Notes: generated by a model not told the origin, from the sequence alone. Positions 1 to 8,736 are shown, counted from the first letter of the stretch. The stretch: 33,330 nt of DNA from an uncultured Collinsella sp. (GCA_900551815.1 URXE01000022.1:1-33330), one strand, 5' to 3'. Translations and numbers: made by a program.

Positions 1-88
1 GTTCCTCCTCGTTGGCGCGAAGCTGCTCAAAGCGAGCGTTGACCTCGGCCTTGCGAGCCTCGTATTTTTCTTGAAGTAAAGTGGCCAT
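1..88 (-). CDS. pglX: PglX C-terminal domain as a separate reading frame (5' end only)
   Basis: Only the first 29 codons lie in the window; the gene runs off the left edge. It opens with ATG at 88, preceded by GAGAGGG about nine bases upstream. The peptide begins MATLLQEKYEARKAEVNARF and continues with EQLRANEEE. From memory of the BREX methyltransferase family, a stretch like this (RFxQLKANEEELNRIF) follows the recognition domain and opens the helical C-terminal domain. The other part of pglX ends at 1089, so this looks like the detached C-terminal third. Its composition is GC-rich again (38 of the first 60 bases), unlike the AT-rich 89-1735. It could instead be the start of an unrelated coiled-coil protein, since so little is visible. 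Confidence 0.6.
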   Translation of the reverse strand, partial: MATLLQEKYEARKAEVNARFEQLRANEEE

Positions 89-233
89 ATTTGACCGCCC
101 TCTCATTTAAAAACGCCGACTAATATTCATTTAAAAGGTCACTTTCGAGAGACAGCGAGTCTCTTTGCGATAAAAACGTTGGAAGCTCATTCGACACGCC
201 GTTCTTTGCAATCAAAGATGAAACATCTCTTAC

Positions 234-1079
234 TCACGGATTTGCGTCACCAGTAAGTTCCCATTTTCGATTAGAACGTGAATAAGCAATAAGCCCTTGG
301 GCCTTCAGCTCGCCAAGCAATTTATCTAAATTACGCTTAGATAGCTCACAGTCCTTCCCGAGTTCATCTTTATTTGAGCAGGACCCACTCGAGATTCGAG
401 ACAAAACCAATTGACGTGTGTTTTCCCACTCCCGTTCTGAGGTCTCTTTCTTTCGGGCAATTTCTTCCGCCTCATATACAGCCTCGGACTTAATCACAGC
501 AATCCAATCAATGAGAGTGCTGCATTTAAGAAATAAACGAGAACTCACCTCAAATGAATCCGCTCCAATGAGATCTTTTCCTGGCATACCGTTTTCAAAA
601 GCAATGAAATCTACACCGTTCTTTTCGACCAATTGAAAGCGACAATGTGCCAACGAATTTCTAATAATCCGAAATAAATCAAGCACAAAATTGCTGTTGA
701 TGAGCGCCACAACGCGATTTGAGGTACAAGTTGAAGCAAAATTGCCAGGCATATCAGCATCAACAAACCTATTTTTCATCTCTTCTTTTCGTGTGGCCGT
801 AAATAGCGTCGACCCATCGCAGAGATTGGCCACTTCCAATAATCTTCGGTGAAGGTACCCGGATTTAGGAGGAACACTATCGGCCCATCCATAATCGAGA
901 AGCGATATCCCTCTGCTACTCACACCTTTACAAGGAGATTCAACCAGAAAAAACTGAATAATAGAACCCATGACGTCATTAGGGTCATTAACCTTAACAG
1001 CCTTTATCCAGCTTGGCTTAGGTTCGACATATTCAATTTTAGTCTTATCGACAGGCTTGTGCCTCTTCTTTTCAGCCAT
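234..1079 (-). CDS. HEPN-motif protein with C-terminal winged-helix-like region, nested in split pglX
   Basis: A protein of 281 residues not assigned to a named family. Residues 134-145 end in the motif R140-N-S-L-A-H145, which fits the R-polar-x3-H signature of HEPN ribonucleases and is preceded by a hydrophobic helix (FVLDLFRIIR). Residues 80-130 look helical. A charged helix at about 200-222 leads into a region (about 225-278) that reads as a winged helix, with SKRNLDKLLGELKAQGLIAY as the likely recognition helix and first wing. I chose ATG 1079, preceded by AGGTGA, which overlaps the pglX stop codon; this implies translational coupling. A GTG at 1088 is an alternative start. Composition is AT-rich. 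By position it could be an RNase effector, a regulator or an accessory to the split PglX; the HEPN assignment rests on motif and helix context only. Confidence 0.6.
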   Translation of the reverse strand: MAEKKRHKPVDKTKIEYVEPKPSWIKAVKVNDPNDVMGSIIQFFLVESPCKGVSSRGISLLDYGWADSVPPKSGYLHRRLLEVANLCDGSTLFTATRKEEMKNRFVDADMPGNFASTCTSNRVVALINSNFVLDLFRIIRNSLAHCRFQLVEKNGVDFIAFENGMPGKDLIGADSFEVSSRLFLKCSTLIDWIAVIKSEAVYEAEEIARKKETSEREWENTRQLVLSRISSGSCSNKDELGKDCELSKRNLDKLLGELKAQGLIAYSRSNRKWELTGDANP

Positions 1080-1088
1080 GACGATCAC

Positions 1089-3575
1089 CTAGACAAGAGG
1101 ATTACGTTTGAAATCCCAGGAGGTTTCAAACGAGTCCCAGTCAAGCCCTGCAATCTCCCGACAACTCTTCGAAAGCTGACTAACCGTTGAAAGCCTGCTT
1201 TCATCAGTGAGAATGGGCAACTTCGCGATATCGCCCGGCTGCGCGTTTAACGTGGGGACAAGAAATGAGGTTGCACTCGAAATTACGTTCGAATTAAGCA
1301 GAGCAAGGAGGTAATTGAACATCGCTTTGTCCGGATACATTACGACAGCCGCCGAATCAAACAGCCAACCCGTTGGCTGTTCTCTAAATGAAATCAAACC
1401 CGATGAAATACGAGAGTAGGTAAGAGCACGATTAAAGGCAATTTCGTCCGGAATAACGCTTGCGCCTTCAGAATGTCTGAGACTCTCACCGTTGGACTTG
1501 TATTCAATTAAATACTCTGCATTTCCAAACCAACGCCTGAACGAACCGCCTTTGTTGTGCGGATACCACTTTGCCTCACTTTCAAACGAACTCACAGCAT
1601 TAGGACAATTGAATAAAGTCCTTCGTAAGGAACACTCATGCCATAGTCGAATGAATCTAGCATTATCGCTCGTCTGAAGCCCAACACGCGGCTTTGCAAT
1701 ATCTTTTAGTTTAGGGCTGTTGGCAAAAGCATCGAGTAGCCCGTCACTGGCCCAGTAGGCAATGGGGGTGCCGGGAATCTGCTTGAAGGTCTCGGCGTCG
1801 CGGCGGTAGAACCAGCCGCAGTCGGGGTTTCGGATCGCTTCGAGGGCCTTCGGGGCCTGAACGGCAGCACCAACGAAGTCCGAAAGGCGCACGTAGCCGC
1901 CCTTGTAGCCCTTGATGAACGAGTTGTTGAACGTATAGGTGCAGATGGGCACGGTCGCGCCAGCGAAGCCCGAGTACTCAAGCTGGATGAGAGAGGTCAG
2001 CGTTCTGTTGTCGATAATCTCGTTGCGGAGCTTCTCATAGCTTCCGATGAACATCCAGACGAAAGGCGACATGACTCCGCACTCGCCGTGGTCCTTGGCG
2101 AGACTGAACATGCGAACGACAAAGCTGGAGAAGAGGTCACTCTTCACGTCGGGGTAGTTCTTCTTGACCCACTTGCTCATGAAGGGGTTAAAGCTGCTGC
2201 TGCCCATATACGGAGGATTCGCCACGACGCAGATAAAACGACGGGACAGTTTCTCGCAAATGGCGACGGCGCTTTCGAGCTTAGTTTTGGTCGCAGAAGC
2301 AAAAAGGTCCTCGGAGCAACTCGCGGCGGCAGCCTTGAGCTCGTCGATCTCGTCCTCTGAGGGATTGAGCAGCGAACCGATCTCGCCCAAATGACTCAGC
2401 TCCTCGGCGAGCTTCTTGTTACCCGGCAGCTCGTCCTCCCCTAGCGGGATGCTCGAGAGCACGGTAACGTCGGCACGAACGCCACGCCTAAAGAAGCGAC
2501 GGTCGTGCTCGCGGGCGCACATGGCAAGCGCCAGCTCCGCGATCTGTGCCGCGCGGGAATCGATTTCCATACCTGCAAGGTTTTTAGTAAGAATGAGCTC
2601 GGGAATCTCGCGCTCACGATAGCCGCGCTCCTCGTACATATGGAAGAGCAGCTCAAACGCATAGACCAAGATATGGCCCGAGCCGCATGCGGGGTCGCAG
2701 AGGGTTATCTCCTCGGGACTCGAAATGCGGATGAAGTCCTCGTGCTCAGCATCGGGCTCGATGTAATATTCCATGCGCTCGCGTAGCGAACTCCCCGGAT
2801 TGTTGAGCATCCACAGACGGCCGAGCGAGTTCTCGACCATATAGCGCACGATCCACTCGGGGGTGAAGAGCTGCGTGGCTGGCGCGATGTCCGCCGCCGC
2901 TGCCTTGCGCTTGGACTTGAAGAACTCGTCTTTAACGTCGGCATTGTAGTACTGATACATCCAGCCCAGAACGGTCACGCCCTCGCGCCAGTCCTCGTCA
3001 GTGAGGACGGCATTGAGTTTGCCCACCACACTGTCAGCCATCATGAGGCCCTGGGGCAACAGCAGCTCCATGGCTCCGCCCACGCGTTCAAAGACGCCCG
3101 GCAGGCAATCGGCAAGCTCCTCGCACTGAGCAACAAACAGGTAGCGCCACAACGGTTCATCCAAGCCCGCCATCTTGAGCTCGGCTATGCGATCGGTATC
3201 GGCCGTCGTTATTTCCACGTCCAGTGCGTTCTCCACGGCCTCGCTGCCATGGCTGCCGTCCGCACGACTTAGCATGCGCATACGGCTGGGAAGCCATCCG
3301 CGTGCATCCATGAAGCGAATGGCCACGATGCGGTTGAACCAGGTGTAGGCCGCACGGTCGCGCAGCGCCTCGTGACCCACCTCCGCCTGCATGCGCAGCA
3401 GTTCGTCGCGTTGCTCAATCTCAGCCGGACTTAGGGGCAGGCCGTTGACGGTCTCGGACCCAACGGGCGCGGGTGCAGGTTCGGTGATGCCGTAGCGCAC
3501 CATCTGCGCCTCCACGCCTTTGATGAGCTCCGTACGGGCCCAGGTGCAGAAGCTCTTAAGAGCAGAATCGTTCAT
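1089..3575 (-). CDS. pglX: BREX adenine methyltransferase PglX, N-terminal methylase and recognition part
   Basis: PglX methylates adenine in a specific non-palindromic site and marks host DNA in BREX. This 828-residue product has the family start (helical N-terminus, residues 1-290), SAM-binding motif DPACGSG at 294-300 and catalytic NPPY at 453-456. A target-recognition region fills about 520-820. Complete PglX proteins are usually 1,100-1,250 residues; here the frame stops with TAG just after DWDSFETSWDFKRNPLV, a junction normally followed by the C-terminal helical domain. That domain appears to restart at 88. Codons after about residue 615 are AT-rich while the rest is GC-rich. It follows brxC by 66 bases and carries its own ribosome site (AAAGG). 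It could be a working two-subunit enzyme or an inactivated gene. Confidence 0.88.
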   Translation of the reverse strand: MNDSALKSFCTWARTELIKGVEAQMVRYGITEPAPAPVGSETVNGLPLSPAEIEQRDELLRMQAEVGHEALRDRAAYTWFNRIVAIRFMDARGWLPSRMRMLSRADGSHGSEAVENALDVEITTADTDRIAELKMAGLDEPLWRYLFVAQCEELADCLPGVFERVGGAMELLLPQGLMMADSVVGKLNAVLTDEDWREGVTVLGWMYQYYNADVKDEFFKSKRKAAAADIAPATQLFTPEWIVRYMVENSLGRLWMLNNPGSSLRERMEYYIEPDAEHEDFIRISSPEEITLCDPACGSGHILVYAFELLFHMYEERGYREREIPELILTKNLAGMEIDSRAAQIAELALAMCAREHDRRFFRRGVRADVTVLSSIPLGEDELPGNKKLAEELSHLGEIGSLLNPSEDEIDELKAAAASCSEDLFASATKTKLESAVAICEKLSRRFICVVANPPYMGSSSFNPFMSKWVKKNYPDVKSDLFSSFVVRMFSLAKDHGECGVMSPFVWMFIGSYEKLRNEIIDNRTLTSLIQLEYSGFAGATVPICTYTFNNSFIKGYKGGYVRLSDFVGAAVQAPKALEAIRNPDCGWFYRRDAETFKQIPGTPIAYWASDGLLDAFANSPKLKDIAKPRVGLQTSDNARFIRLWHECSLRRTLFNCPNAVSSFESEAKWYPHNKGGSFRRWFGNAEYLIEYKSNGESLRHSEGASVIPDEIAFNRALTYSRISSGLISFREQPTGWLFDSAAVVMYPDKAMFNYLLALLNSNVISSATSFLVPTLNAQPGDIAKLPILTDESRLSTVSQLSKSCREIAGLDWDSFETSWDFKRNPLV
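1105..1132. repeat. 9-bp perfect inverted repeat at the pglX break
   Basis: CGTTTGAAA (1105-1113) and TTTCAAACG (1124-1132) are exact inverse copies separated by ten bases. They lie within the codons for the conserved SFETSWDFKR stretch, sixteen bases before the pglX stop. The symmetry may simply follow from coding S-F-E and F-K-R, but it sits exactly where the gene is broken. Confidence 0.5.
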
Positions 3576-3603
3576 GGTTGATGAGCCTTTCTAAACGCCA
3601 TAA

Positions 3604-3633
3604 GCCACCGGTGCGCGCTTTGGCACCGGCGGC
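3604..3633 (-). other. Stem-loop between brxC and pglX
   Basis: GCCACCGGTGC (3604-3614) pairs with GCACCGGCGGC (3623-3633) with one mismatch around an eight-base loop. It fills half of the 66-base gap between the brxC stop and the pglX start. On the transcribed strand it is followed by TTATGGCGTTTAG rather than a U-run, so a processing or mRNA-stability element is more likely than a strong terminator. Confidence 0.5.
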
Positions 3634-3641
3634 TCCGCGGG

Positions 3642-6600
3642 TTAGTTGATACGGATCTCGTCGTTTGCAGCGAGTGCCTGCATAAGGCGGGAGCGCAGGT
3701 CGTCCACGTAGCGCTCCACGTCCTCTGCGGACAAGAGACGACTCGGCTTGGCCAGATCGGCGCGGCGCACAGTCTTGATCTTGCGCTGGGGCTTGGGCGC
3801 GGGCACGGGAGCAGACGATGCGCCGCCCTTGTTGGAGACCTTCTTGACCACCTCGCCCGTACTCATGACCTCGGTGGTGCGGCGCTCGTTGTCCATACGC
3901 ACGCGGGCCTCATCCACAGCGTCGTACATCTCGTTGGCCGCCGCACTGAGCCAGTCGCCCCAGTTAGTTGCAACAACGCTCAGTTCGTTGAGACTTTGAG
4001 CGTTGTGGGCACGGTTTTTGAACGACTCGTATTTGGTGCCGGCGTCTGCTATGGCATCCTTGGCCTGATTGACAAAGCCCTTTTGGCTCTCGGCCTGCGC
4101 CCGCAGGTCTTGCAGATCGCTCTCGATGCGACACAAAAACTCATTGCGGCGGATGCCCAACAGCTTTTTCATGTCATCCTCGACGGGATCCATAAGCGGC
4201 TGCAGATTTTTAATACGGCCGTAAGGCTTGGGATCTTTGAGGATCTCACGAACCTTTGCCACGTTCTCCACCGCACCGGGAATGTCATCGGAGGCATACT
4301 CGATACCCTCGGTGCGGTTCAAGAAATCCCTGGCGTGGTCAAACGCTGTTCGTTGATTGGACTCGAAGAACTCAACCACCTTGTCAAAGTCTTCCTTGGC
4401 ATCGAGCAAACGCTCCTCATGCTTGGTGAACGTGGTCAAGAACGCCTCGGACTCGCTCTGGTCCTTAAGAACGTCGACGACCTCAGAGCGCATCTTCTCG
4501 CACTCGCCCTCGCCAGGATACGGATAGAGCGGTTTGATGCCCGTATAGTAGTCGCGTGCTATGGCGAGGCACGACTCGCGCAAGTCCTCAAGGCGCTCCT
4601 TGAGCTCGACCACGAGCCTATCCTCGTTGGAGGGCACGGTCTTGAGATCAAACAGGTCACACATGAGTTCGCCCGTGGCGCGCAGCAACCGGTCGCTCAT
4701 GCGCATGCGCAAGCGCACCTGGGCCTTATCGGCATCCTTGCGCAGGAGCGCCACCATGCGGCTGTCGTTAGCTTGAACCGTCTGACCGCCAAACAGCACC
4801 TGCGCGCGCTGCTCCACCACAAGCTGCGCCACCACATTTGCGATGTCGACCTCGCGCCAGCCAAAGGGCCTTTGCTGGTACTGGCGCTGGATATCGCCCA
4901 TAGCGGTATCCAGGTGGCGCTGGTGCTGCACTTTGAGGTAGTCCTCGACCTCTTTGAGCGCACGCGTGTTACCTGCATCCATGCCAGCGAGCCCCACTTG
5001 AACGTTGCCCACCAGAGTAGAGCGAATATCGGAATCGCTCGTGACCGGCGCGCCGATATAGTAGGCCTTTTCAAAGACCACATCGCACAGCTGCGCCAGC
5101 ACCTGCTCAAAGACCTGGGCGGGCTTGGCCGCGCGGACCTCAACCATGCGGTCGTTGACTGCGCAACGTGCGTGGAGCACAGCCTCGCTCAAAAGGGTAT
5201 CGGCCTCCTTCTCGTTATAGGCCGCCTCGCGCATCTTGGACTCGACGATCTGGCGCGTACTCGGCTGAAGCTCCTGGAGATTTCGCGTCTTGGCGTACTT
5301 ACGGATCTTGGCAGCGTTGACGAGCGTCTCCCAATAATCCACCTCGTCGCTCAAGACCACGATGGCTTTGCCCGAAGAAGCCAAGGCCAGCTCGGTATCG
5401 TCCGCACGGCCCAGGTCGCTCGCCATAGTCGCCACGTAAAGCTCCATGCCGCCCATGCTGGTACCGTGGATTGAGCCGTCCACATAGCGGTCAAACGGAA
5501 AGTCGTTGGCCCCGCGGTTGAGTTTGCGCGCGGTATAGATGCTGTCGAACAGACGCTTTTTGATAGACTCGATCACCTGCGCGTTATCGATCGGGGTGTG
5601 TGCGATCTCCTGCGCCATCTCCTGCTCCTCGTCGGTGAGGAAGCTATAGGTATCGCCCTGGCGCGCCACGTAGTTCTCGCGCTCCAGACGGGCAAGGGAC
5701 TCCTTGACGCGGTCCTTGAGGGCGCGCTTGTCCACGTCGAGGCCGTCTATCATGAAGATGGAGATGTTCTCGACCGTGGCCTTGACGTAGCCGATGTAAC
5801 GAATCAGGTACAGGAGCTTGAGCACCTGAACGTCGTAGGGTTCAAGGCCCTTTGCGTCCTCGGCCGCGCGGACCGCGCGATCGACCACCTGGTTGATGCC
5901 GTGCTCAAGGTCTTTGGAGATAGTGTTGAAGAAGCGCCAGAACGGCACAAGTGCACCGGTCTGGTCATGCTGGATGGCCTGAGCGCTCTCCTGAAACGCG
6001 CTCAGCATGGAGCGCTCGCCCGTGGACATGTGCTTGGCCTTAACACCGTGCTTGCGTACCTCGGTCATCACGTCGGGCAGAAGCTTAAACTGGTAGCCCA
6101 CAAACGGGTAGCTGGCCACAAAATCCTTGGAGTTGGCGAAGCCGGCAAGGTCGGAGCGCGAGCCACCCTCAAAGGTAAAGTTGTTTTTGAGGACGGCGGC
6201 GTCTTGCTCGTAGACCTGTGCAAGCATATCGGCCGCCGGTGCGGTCTTCTCGAGCACACGGCGCTGGATGACCTCGTCCACGCTGGAGCTGGAGAGCGAA
6301 AGGCGGGTATTGAAGCGGCCTTGGATCTTTGAAAAGTCGTTGCCCACGGGCAGGCTCAGGTTGTCGATGGCCTCCTGGCTCGTGACCATCACCCACACGC
6401 GGCCACCGCAGGCGGCACCCAGCTCCTCGACGATGGTCTGAAGACTCAACATAAGGCTTGGATCCCGGTCGTTTGTAATAAACTGACCCACCTCGTCGAC
6501 CATAAAGAGCAAACGGTAGTTGCCGCCGTGGGCCGCTGCCTGAGCGTCTACGTAGTCCTTGACCTTTTTGGCAAAGACATCGGGGGCCAAAACCTCGTCC

Positions 6601-7304
6601 TCAGAACCCTCAAGCCAGTTCCATGCGGCCTTTTTGCTCATGCCGAGCACGCTCTGCAGCACCTCGACGACGTCGTCCTCAAAGTAGCTGTAGGTGTCGC
6701 GGGTCTGGAGCCAGGACTCGCCGTTGACGCGCTCAAAGGCCTCGCGGAACTCCTGGGTCTTGCCCAGGGAATCGATGTGGTCCTCGAGCTTTGCAAGCTT
6801 TAGGTCCTCGCCGTAGAAGCCGCGCGCCTCGTAGAACATGCGCTCAAAGCCGCGAAGCAGCGCCGTGGGAGCCGTATCGCCCTGCTTCCACTGACCCGCC
6901 TTGCTATCGATGTTAAAGAGGATGGCCTGCGTGGGCACCGAGCAGGCGCGCTCCATGGCAGCCGCGACCATGGGGTCGACGATCTTGCCGTCAAAGTAGC
7001 GGATGGCGCTCTTGCCGCCGATCTGGCGATTCTCGAGCAGGTAGCTCAGCATCTTGAGGAAGTGCGATTTACCGGAACCGAAGAAACCACTGATCCACAC
7101 GCCGATCTTGTCGGTGCGCGCATCGATGGCATCGCCGTAGGCCTTGAAGAACGTGGCAAAGTGCCCCTGCAACTCGCGCGTCACCACGTACTCGTCAAGC
7201 TCCTGGCGGATGGACCCATCTTTTGAATCCTGGACCTTGACCACGCCGTTGATGGAGCGGTTGATGTCTTTTGCAAAGAGGTCGCGAATGATCGTGTTGT
7301 CCAT
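3642..7304 (-). CDS. brxC: BREX P-loop ATPase BrxC
   Basis: BrxC (PglY/DUF499-like) is the large ATPase of the BREX complex and is required for defence and for PglX methylation in studied systems. The 1,220-residue product has the expected size. It shows the family start DLFAKDINRSINGVVKV, a Walker A motif GFFGSGKS at 73-80, and a Walker B-like FMVDE ending at D270-E271. The long C-terminal half is helical with charged coiled-coil stretches (about 920-1140), ending in a basic linker (PAPKPQRKIKTVRRADLAKP) before a short final helix. It starts at ATG 7304 behind AAAGGAG. It lies 78 bases after brxB and before pglX, the canonical type I order. No frameshift or missing motif is seen. Confidence 0.95.
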   Translation of the reverse strand: MDNTIIRDLFAKDINRSINGVVKVQDSKDGSIRQELDEYVVTRELQGHFATFFKAYGDAIDARTDKIGVWISGFFGSGKSHFLKMLSYLLENRQIGGKSAIRYFDGKIVDPMVAAAMERACSVPTQAILFNIDSKAGQWKQGDTAPTALLRGFERMFYEARGFYGEDLKLAKLEDHIDSLGKTQEFREAFERVNGESWLQTRDTYSYFEDDVVEVLQSVLGMSKKAAWNWLEGSEDEVLAPDVFAKKVKDYVDAQAAAHGGNYRLLFMVDEVGQFITNDRDPSLMLSLQTIVEELGAACGGRVWVMVTSQEAIDNLSLPVGNDFSKIQGRFNTRLSLSSSSVDEVIQRRVLEKTAPAADMLAQVYEQDAAVLKNNFTFEGGSRSDLAGFANSKDFVASYPFVGYQFKLLPDVMTEVRKHGVKAKHMSTGERSMLSAFQESAQAIQHDQTGALVPFWRFFNTISKDLEHGINQVVDRAVRAAEDAKGLEPYDVQVLKLLYLIRYIGYVKATVENISIFMIDGLDVDKRALKDRVKESLARLERENYVARQGDTYSFLTDEEQEMAQEIAHTPIDNAQVIESIKKRLFDSIYTARKLNRGANDFPFDRYVDGSIHGTSMGGMELYVATMASDLGRADDTELALASSGKAIVVLSDEVDYWETLVNAAKIRKYAKTRNLQELQPSTRQIVESKMREAAYNEKEADTLLSEAVLHARCAVNDRMVEVRAAKPAQVFEQVLAQLCDVVFEKAYYIGAPVTSDSDIRSTLVGNVQVGLAGMDAGNTRALKEVEDYLKVQHQRHLDTAMGDIQRQYQQRPFGWREVDIANVVAQLVVEQRAQVLFGGQTVQANDSRMVALLRKDADKAQVRLRMRMSDRLLRATGELMCDLFDLKTVPSNEDRLVVELKERLEDLRESCLAIARDYYTGIKPLYPYPGEGECEKMRSEVVDVLKDQSESEAFLTTFTKHEERLLDAKEDFDKVVEFFESNQRTAFDHARDFLNRTEGIEYASDDIPGAVENVAKVREILKDPKPYGRIKNLQPLMDPVEDDMKKLLGIRRNEFLCRIESDLQDLRAQAESQKGFVNQAKDAIADAGTKYESFKNRAHNAQSLNELSVVATNWGDWLSAAANEMYDAVDEARVRMDNERRTTEVMSTGEVVKKVSNKGGASSAPVPAPKPQRKIKTVRRADLAKPSRLLSAEDVERYVDDLRSRLMQALAANDEIRIN

Positions 7305-7382
7305 GGGTGCTCCTTTGGGTTTGGGAACGTTATGGCAAAGGGTTGCTACTGGCGGCAGGGACTTGTCTGCGGGGAGGCGTGC

Positions 7383-8075
7383 TTACGAGATATCGATGGC
7401 GCGGTAGTAGTTGTCGGCCGGCAGACGGTTAAAGAGCTGGAAAGAAGAGCCGTTGAAACTGCCCGGATAGGCGGCGACCACAGGCACCTCATCAAAATCC
7501 GCAAGCATGCAGTGGAGAAGCGTGTGTATGCGAAAGAACGGGAAAACCTCGCCCGCGCCGGTGAGGAGAACGACGTCTCCAGGCGCGTGCGGCTCGGTCT
7601 GCTCAAGGATGTACGCGGCGACTTTCTCGGGCGAGGCGAACTTGGCCACGTCCTCGAGCACGCGCTGGGTACCGCGGCGCTCCTCTTGGTGCGGGATAGC
7701 CTTGAGGACACGGCGCTTTTCGAGAATTGCCAGCACGGCGTCGTAAAGGTTCACGACCTTGAGCGTGCACGGAAGCTTGTCGGCCTCGGCATCGCGTGAA
7801 AGGGTGTCAAATAATGCACGCGCCTCAAACTCCAGCGCGGGGTCATAGCAAAAGGTGTGGAAGCCGATCTCATTGCCTATGCCCTTGTTGGCCAAAAAGT
7901 CCTCGCTGCACAGGCACTCGCGCAGAAGCTGCGCACGGCGCTCAAATTCCTGACAGACGCGCTCGGAGCGGACATGCGCCGCCACGACGCTCTTGCGGGA
8001 ATGGATGCCGATATTGGTGGTGAGATCGGTCGCCGGGGTGATAACAGGGTCGACGGCGCTTTTGACGGGAGCCAC
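7383..8075 (-). CDS. brxB: BREX protein BrxB (DUF1788)
   Basis: A 230-residue protein with the hallmarks of BrxB: LANKGIGNEIGFHTFCYDPA near 63-82, a central helical segment, then VVLLTGAGEVFPFFRIHTLL (about 168-187) and the C-terminal PVVAAYPGSFNGSSFQLFNR. BrxB is a small core component of unknown biochemical role. The frame opens with GTG at 8075, two bases before the brxA stop codon, so the two are translationally coupled. The first ~35 residues are not typical of the family, and a start further in is possible. The product is otherwise complete. Confidence 0.92.
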   Translation of the reverse strand: MAPVKSAVDPVITPATDLTTNIGIHSRKSVVAAHVRSERVCQEFERRAQLLRECLCSEDFLANKGIGNEIGFHTFCYDPALEFEARALFDTLSRDAEADKLPCTLKVVNLYDAVLAILEKRRVLKAIPHQEERRGTQRVLEDVAKFASPEKVAAYILEQTEPHAPGDVVLLTGAGEVFPFFRIHTLLHCMLADFDEVPVVAAYPGSFNGSSFQLFNRLPADNYYRAIDIS

Positions 8076-8076
8076 G

Positions 8077-8694
8077 CTACATCACCGCCCTGCCGGTAAG
8101 GGCCGCGATAAGCGACTGCTCGCCCAGCTGAACCAAGGCTCGCTCGACATCGGAATCGAGGAAGAGTGGTGACAGGCGCTCGGACTCCGGGCCCTGGCCC
8201 TCGCCGATAAGGCCGGCATGGCGGAGCGTCTGGCGGAGCGAGCCCTTAATGCGCTTGACCGTGGCCTCAGTCCAGCGGGCCGCGTCCGGATACTCCGTGG
8301 TAAAGCGTGTCATAAAGGCGTTGAGGTCAACCGCCGTAAAGGCATAATCGAAGTTTTGTAGGCGCTCCCCTACCTCGACGAGCACGAGCTCGCGCACGAT
8401 ATCGTAGCGGCAGATCATGCTGTAGAAGATGGCCTGGTCCGCCTGCGTGGGAGTGCCGGATGCCATGAGCCTGGTTAGGGATGACGCAGCCTCGACGGCG
8501 GTTTTGGGGTCGATGCCGCGCGCGGCGCATACGGCGTCCGTGGGCACCATGGCGTCAAGGCGGCGAAGGCACACGGTTGCGCGGTTGGCGACCATGCGCT
8601 CCGTGGGATATTGAAAGAGGTTCTCGCTCTTTACGCGCACAATGACCTGCTCGTCGCTTGCGCCCTGCATACGAAGGGCAGCGACGATGCGCAT
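8077..8694 (-). CDS. brxA: BREX protein BrxA (DUF1819), N-terminus cut off by an out-of-frame G12 tract
   Basis: BrxA is a small DNA-binding core protein of BREX. The frame open in this sequence starts at ATG 8694 and gives 205 residues, including SENLFQYPTERMVANRATVC near 23-42, which fits the family. The conserved start is missing: codons just upstream still read LTREQFLPHE in frame, then four glycines from a G12 run (8725-8736), then reach TAA at 8752-8754 with no usable start. If one G is removed, the frame joins a GTG at 8761 with GGAG eight bases upstream. The protein then begins MDVTTKSVRGGGLTREQFLP and is 227 residues long. The N-terminus is therefore either phase-variable and currently OFF, or misread by sequencing. 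Internal initiation at 8694 could give a truncated protein. Confidence 0.88.
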   Translation of the reverse strand: MRIVAALRMQGASDEQVIVRVKSENLFQYPTERMVANRATVCLRRLDAMVPTDAVCAARGIDPKTAVEAASSLTRLMASGTPTQADQAIFYSMICRYDIVRELVLVEVGERLQNFDYAFTAVDLNAFMTRFTTEYPDAARWTEATVKRIKGSLRQTLRHAGLIGEGQGPESERLSPLFLDSDVERALVQLGEQSLIAALTGRAVM

Positions 8695-8724
8695 CTCATG
8701 CGGGAGGAATTGCTCGCGGGTGAG

Positions 8725-8736
8725 CCCCCCCCCCCC
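8725..8736 (-). repeat. Homopolymer G12 tract in the 5' end of brxA
   Basis: Twelve consecutive C on the plus strand, which is G12 in the coding strand. It lies twelve codons downstream of the likely true brxA start at 8761. Twelve G leaves upstream and downstream frames mismatched; eleven or fourteen would be in frame. Runs of this length are prone to slipped-strand mispairing and also to sequencing error. Confidence 0.9.

Larger units (their letters stand above)
89..1735. other. AT-rich cassette inside the BREX locus
   Basis: Hand counts of G+C per 60 bases are 21 at 121-180, 23 at 661-720, 27 at 1621-1680 and 28 at 1681-1740. Flanking counts are 38 at 1-60, 39 at 1741-1800, 41 at 1801-1860 and 40 at 3061-3120. 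The drop covers the last ~215 codons of the pglX methyltransferase part, the whole HEPN-like gene and the 145-base gap (89-233) before the C-terminal frame. No gene, terminator or terminal repeat was seen in that gap. No transposase or integrase is present, so homologous replacement within pglX is the likelier route of entry. Confidence 0.65.

Noticed and set aside
3996..5474. 492-codon open frame on the plus strand opposite brxC
   Set aside because: It lies wholly antisense to a well-supported gene in GC-rich sequence; its composition (long runs of L, H, A, R) is that of a shadow frame and no motif was seen.
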